Shown: one piece after another, positions 14,490-16,749 of the stretch
Position numbering within the stretch: the stretch's first letter is position 1
How the letters are laid out: every line of letters starts with the position of its first letter
Assembly: GCA_934193095.1 (NCBI GenBank)
Contig: CAKPUX010000044.1
Span: 1-16,749 of the forward strand
Length of the DNA stretch: 16,749 nucleotides
From: an uncultured Dialister sp.
GTDB lineage: Bacteria > Bacillota > Negativicutes > Veillonellales > Dialisteraceae
Reading direction: 5' to 3'
The notes under the pieces: model-generated
The model's database searches: none
Told to the model about the DNA's origin: nothing
Seen by the model: the letters and a program-made list of their open reading frames with translations, nothing else
Position numbers and translations under genes: made by a program

Positions 14490-15494
14490 ATGGATTTTTC
14501 TGAACACAAAGGTATTTATGTCATCGGAGCGCTTGCGAATGGCAAGATTCAGAAGGTCACCGGTGAACTGACCGGCGAAGCCCGCGTACTGGCTGACCAG
14601 CTTGGGGAAGAGGTCGCAGTCGTCCTCATCGGTGCCGATCTCAAGGATCCGGCATCCTCGCTGATCCCGCTCGGCGCAGATAAGGTCTATGTGATCGATC
14701 ATCCGCTCCTTGCCCACTATGATGGGAAAGCGTACCAGAAAGCACTGGCGCCGTTCCTCTTGGAGAAGAAGCCGGATACCATCATCTTTGGCGCGACGCC
14801 ATTCGGCCGCGATCTCGCCCCGCGTCTGGCGGCAGAGCTCGTCTGCGGCGTCACGGCAGATGTGACGGAGCTTTCGGCAGATACCGAGAAGGGGCTCGTC
14901 ATCTGGTCGCGTCCGGCGATGGATGGGAATATCATGGCAGACATCGTGTCTCCGGACTATCGTCCTCAGGTCGGCACGGTCCGCCCGGGCATCTTCAAGT
15001 ATCCGCAAGCCGATGCTTCCCGCACGGGCGAGGTCATCTCCCTCTCCGTTTCCCTTGAAGAGAAGGATCTCGGCACGGTGCTGAAGGAGATCATCGCCGG
15101 TGAGAAGGACAGCCATCCGGTCGAAAATGCGAAGGTCGTCGTCGCAGGCGGCCGCGGCATCCGTACGGAGGAAGAATGGGCGAAGCTCCATGAGCTCGCT
15201 GATCTTCTGGGGGCAGCTGTCGGCTGCAGCCGTCCGATCGCAGAGCTCGGCTGGGAGCCGCATAGCCACCAGATCGGCCAGACAGGCAAGGGCGTAGCGC
15301 CGAAGATCTATTTCGCACTCGGCATCTCGGGCGCGATGCAGCACATGTGCGCAGTCAATGCGGACATCGTCATCGCAGTCAATAAGGACCCGAAGGCGCC
15401 GATCATGGAAATGGCAGACTACGCTGTCGAAGCGGATCTGAAGGATTTCCTCCCGCTCCTCATCGAAAAGATCAAAGCACTGAAAAGCAAGTGA
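14490..15494 (+). CDS. etfA: Electron-transfer flavoprotein alpha subunit
   Basis: A 334-residue EtfA/FixB-family protein, partner of the EtfB just upstream (11-nt gap, AAGGAGG in the gap). The N-terminal adenine-nucleotide-hydrolase-like domain spans about residues 5-190. The C-terminal FAD domain contains VVAGGRGI (about 214-221), R248 in SRPIAELGW, the flavin loop HQIGQTGKGVAPKIY (about 260-274), ALGISGAMQH and NKDPKAPI. All hallmarks of an FAD-binding EtfA are present, and the length matches forms without an N-terminal ferredoxin domain. Electrons would pass between NADH or a dehydrogenase, ferredoxin or flavodoxin, and a quinone or acyl-CoA partner, none of which is encoded here. It is the last gene of a two-gene operon; no convincing terminator follows directly. 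Confidence 0.95.
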   Translation: MDFSEHKGIYVIGALANGKIQKVTGELTGEARVLADQLGEEVAVVLIGADLKDPASSLIPLGADKVYVIDHPLLAHYDGKAYQKALAPFLLEKKPDTIIFGATPFGRDLAPRLAAELVCGVTADVTELSADTEKGLVIWSRPAMDGNIMADIVSPDYRPQVGTVRPGIFKYPQADASRTGEVISLSVSLEEKDLGTVLKEIIAGEKDSHPVENAKVVVAGGRGIRTEEEWAKLHELADLLGAAVGCSRPIAELGWEPHSHQIGQTGKGVAPKIYFALGISGAMQHMCAVNADIVIAVNKDPKAPIMEMADYAVEADLKDFLPLLIEKIKALKSK

Positions 15495-15569
15495 GGGATG
15501 AATGGTCAGGAATTAGGGACTGGGAGTCTCGAGTGACTAGTGACGGGATTAGAAAAATCTTTTCTCGTA

Positions 15570-15600
15570 TCGTCATTTCGAGCGAAGCGAGAAATCTTTG
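15570..15600. repeat. ATTTCGAGCGAAGCGAGAAAT-type dispersed repeat
   Basis: ATTTC (15575-15579) pairs with GAAAT (15591-15595); between them GA/GA mismatches and GC-GAA-GC complete an imperfect hairpin. The wording closely matches a family of short intergenic repeats seen in many bacterial genomes (from memory, not checked). No coding role. Confidence 0.55.
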
Positions 15601-15728
15601 TTGTTCGCGGTCAAACGAATCCTGTCAGAAAAGCTCAAACGGGAAACCTGCTTTTTAAGAAACCTTCGGGCATCGCCACATCCATACTCTGCGGCGCTTC
15701 TATGTTTTTATGCGCCGCACCAACCCCC

Positions 15729-15764
15729 TTTGAACCTCTTGAACCTATAGAACCCGCTGAGCCT
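15729..15764. repeat. Four 9-bp tandem units (nnnGAACCT)
   Basis: TTTGAACCT, CTTGAACCT, ATAGAACCC and GCTGAGCCT follow without gaps. The period of 9 gives PxEP-like residues in one frame, but that frame is not a credible gene. It resembles, in reverse complement, the GGTTCAG heptamers at 13259. Confidence 0.6.
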
Positions 15765-15853
15765 CTTTCGCAGGCAATCAAGAGGCAGAACGCCCCAGTG
15801 GTAATATCCCTCATAAGCCATAATAATAACAATTTGTTACGGAGGTGAGACGT

Positions 15854-16732
15854 ATGGCAGAAAGAAAAACTACCATATACTACAATCACAATTTCTATTA
15901 TGATTTCTCCCAGATCATCGCGGCAGATGACAGAGGACTCCAGTTTGGTGACGGATGCTATGAATGGATCCGCGTCTACAAAGGTCATCCGTTTGCTCTT
16001 TCCTATCACACCGACCGTCTGTACCGCTCCATGCGTCTTTTGGGCATTCGTCCCGTGACAGCACCGGACGAATTCACCGAGATCGTGGAAACCGTCGTCG
16101 AAGAAAGCGGCATCGAAGAAGGCTATGTGAAGATCATCGTCACCCGCGGACAGGGCGATCATGATTTCCTGATCCCTGCCAGAAATCAGCTGCGCCCGAA
16201 TGTCCTGGTCTACGCCAAACCGATCAGTCTGGATGCCATTGCCAAAGTGCAGGACGGCGTGAAGTGCATCACGATGAAAGATGATCGCGGCCATCACTGC
16301 GACATTCTTTCCCTCTCTCAGGTGGATAACCTTCTCGCACGTCAGGACGCACTGAAGCAGGGGTGCTACGATGGCATCTTCATCCGAGACGGCCTTCTGA
16401 CCGAAGCCACCCACTCGAATGTCCTTATCGTCAAGGCGGGCGTCATCTGGACCCCGGGCACGAATGAATTCATGACCCGCGGCATCACCCGCTCCCTCGT
16501 CCTTTCCCGCGTCGCTCCGACTGCCGGTGTCACCTCCATCGATGATGCGACAGATCCGGTCCGCCTCGAAGATATGATGAATGCGGAAGAAGTCTTCCTC
16601 ACGAATTCTCAGGACGGCATCATCCCGGTCCTCTCCATCGACGGAAAGCCGATCGGCAATGGAGAAGTCGGCCCTGTCACCCGTAAGATCCAGCAGCACT
16701 ATGCGCATCTCATGAGCGACGGTTTGCCGTAA
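15854..16732 (+). CDS. Class-IV aminotransferase homologue lacking catalytic lysine
   Basis: A 292-residue protein of PLP fold type IV, closest by eye to D-amino-acid aminotransferase (Dat), with normal length. Retained: DRGLQFGDGCYEW (about 24-36), PLP-phosphate arginine R55 in HTDRLY, E184 in LTEATHSN (pyridine-nitrogen contact), and the phosphate-binding GITRS loop. Aligned without gaps to Bacillus Dat, the Schiff-base lysine of CDIKSLN is leucine here (L152 in CDILSLSQ), and the substrate-carboxylate residues R98 and H100 become H103 and F105. It may therefore not transaminate in the normal way; it could bind PLP non-covalently, use other chemistry, or be a pseudoenzyme. The start at 15854 has GGAGGTGA ending 5 nt upstream; a GTG at 15845 lies inside that site. 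Codon use is like its neighbours and the frame is intact, so it is under coding constraint. The remaining window after its stop (17 nt) is empty. Confidence 0.85.
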   Translation: MAERKTTIYYNHNFYYDFSQIIAADDRGLQFGDGCYEWIRVYKGHPFALSYHTDRLYRSMRLLGIRPVTAPDEFTEIVETVVEESGIEEGYVKIIVTRGQGDHDFLIPARNQLRPNVLVYAKPISLDAIAKVQDGVKCITMKDDRGHHCDILSLSQVDNLLARQDALKQGCYDGIFIRDGLLTEATHSNVLIVKAGVIWTPGTNEFMTRGITRSLVLSRVAPTAGVTSIDDATDPVRLEDMMNAEEVFLTNSQDGIIPVLSIDGKPIGNGEVGPVTRKIQQHYAHLMSDGLP

Positions 16733-16749
16733 CAGGTTAGTATGTAAAA

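Larger units (their letters stand above)
15495..15853. other. Repeat-rich gap between etfA and aminotransferase gene
   Basis: No credible gene. It contains GACTGG/GTGACTAGTGAC words (about 15516-15544) like those in other gaps, a hairpin repeat (15570-15600), an inverted repeat TGCGGCGC (15690-15697) / GCGCCGCA (15712-15719) with a 14-nt loop and no T-run, and four 9-bp units (15729-15764). The AT-rich stretch 15800-15835 before the next gene probably holds its promoter, but I cannot pick a -35/-10 pair with confidence. A reading frame through the region (15540-15848) has no ribosome-binding site and merely translates the repeats. Confidence 0.5.

Noticed and set aside
15729..15764. CRISPR-like short repeat array
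   Set aside because: Units are only 9 bp with no spacers; simple tandem duplication explains it.
15540..15848. 102-codon reading frame before the aminotransferase gene
   Set aside because: Its sequence is a translation of dispersed repeats (SFRAKREI and PxEP units); no ribosome-binding site.

Overview
The window looks like chromosomal DNA of an anaerobic, diderm Firmicute of the Negativicutes (Veillonellales/Selenomonadales, Megasphaera- or Dialister-like). This is inferred from the moderate GC content, an EtfA/EtfB pair of the type used in anaerobic acyl-CoA metabolism, a desulfoferrodoxin-type superoxide reductase, strong AGGAGG ribosome-binding sites, and gaps filled with dispersed repeats. 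Genus-level assignment is a guess. All recognised genes are on the + strand.

Layout. 1-695: gene-free DNA with a possible promoter and a 165-bp near-perfect palindrome that looks like a MITE with TA target duplications. 696-1914: a LysR-type regulator followed 7 nt later by a 95-residue single-span membrane protein. 2141-8786: four overlapping genes, jetA-jetB-jetC-jetD, forming a complete type I Wadjet anti-plasmid system. This is an SMC/MukBEF-like DNA-loop-extruding complex (JetABC) with a Toprim nuclease (JetD) that cleaves small circular DNA. 9100-9468: a desulfoferrodoxin/superoxide reductase closed by a strong terminator. 9747-13169: DNA polymerase III alpha subunit (dnaE) from a TTG start, with a 5' leader hairpin and two consecutive terminators. 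13687-15494: etfB-etfA, electron-transfer flavoprotein. 15854-16732: a class-IV aminotransferase (D-alanine aminotransferase fold) whose Schiff-base lysine position is leucine.

The main functional module is Wadjet. JetA, JetB and JetC would assemble as kleisin, KITE and SMC-like ATPase, extrude DNA, and hand stalled small circles to JetD. All motifs expected of an active system are visible: Walker A, signature and Walker B in JetC, and the acidic Toprim residues in JetD. The remaining genes are housekeeping or anaerobic-metabolism genes with no evident link to it.

The observations most worth a second look are: (1) the aminotransferase homologue with its PLP pocket largely kept but the catalytic lysine and substrate-carboxylate residues replaced; (2) an abrupt change of codon usage inside jetD near 8445, suggesting a recombination joint; (3) the palindromic element in front of the LysR gene and a smaller hairpin with similar end sequence in the dnaE leader; (4) a promoter and possible structured transcript between jetD and the superoxide reductase gene. 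The defence system belongs to a described family, so I do not claim a new system, but its mosaic structure and the lysine-less aminotransferase are unusual.
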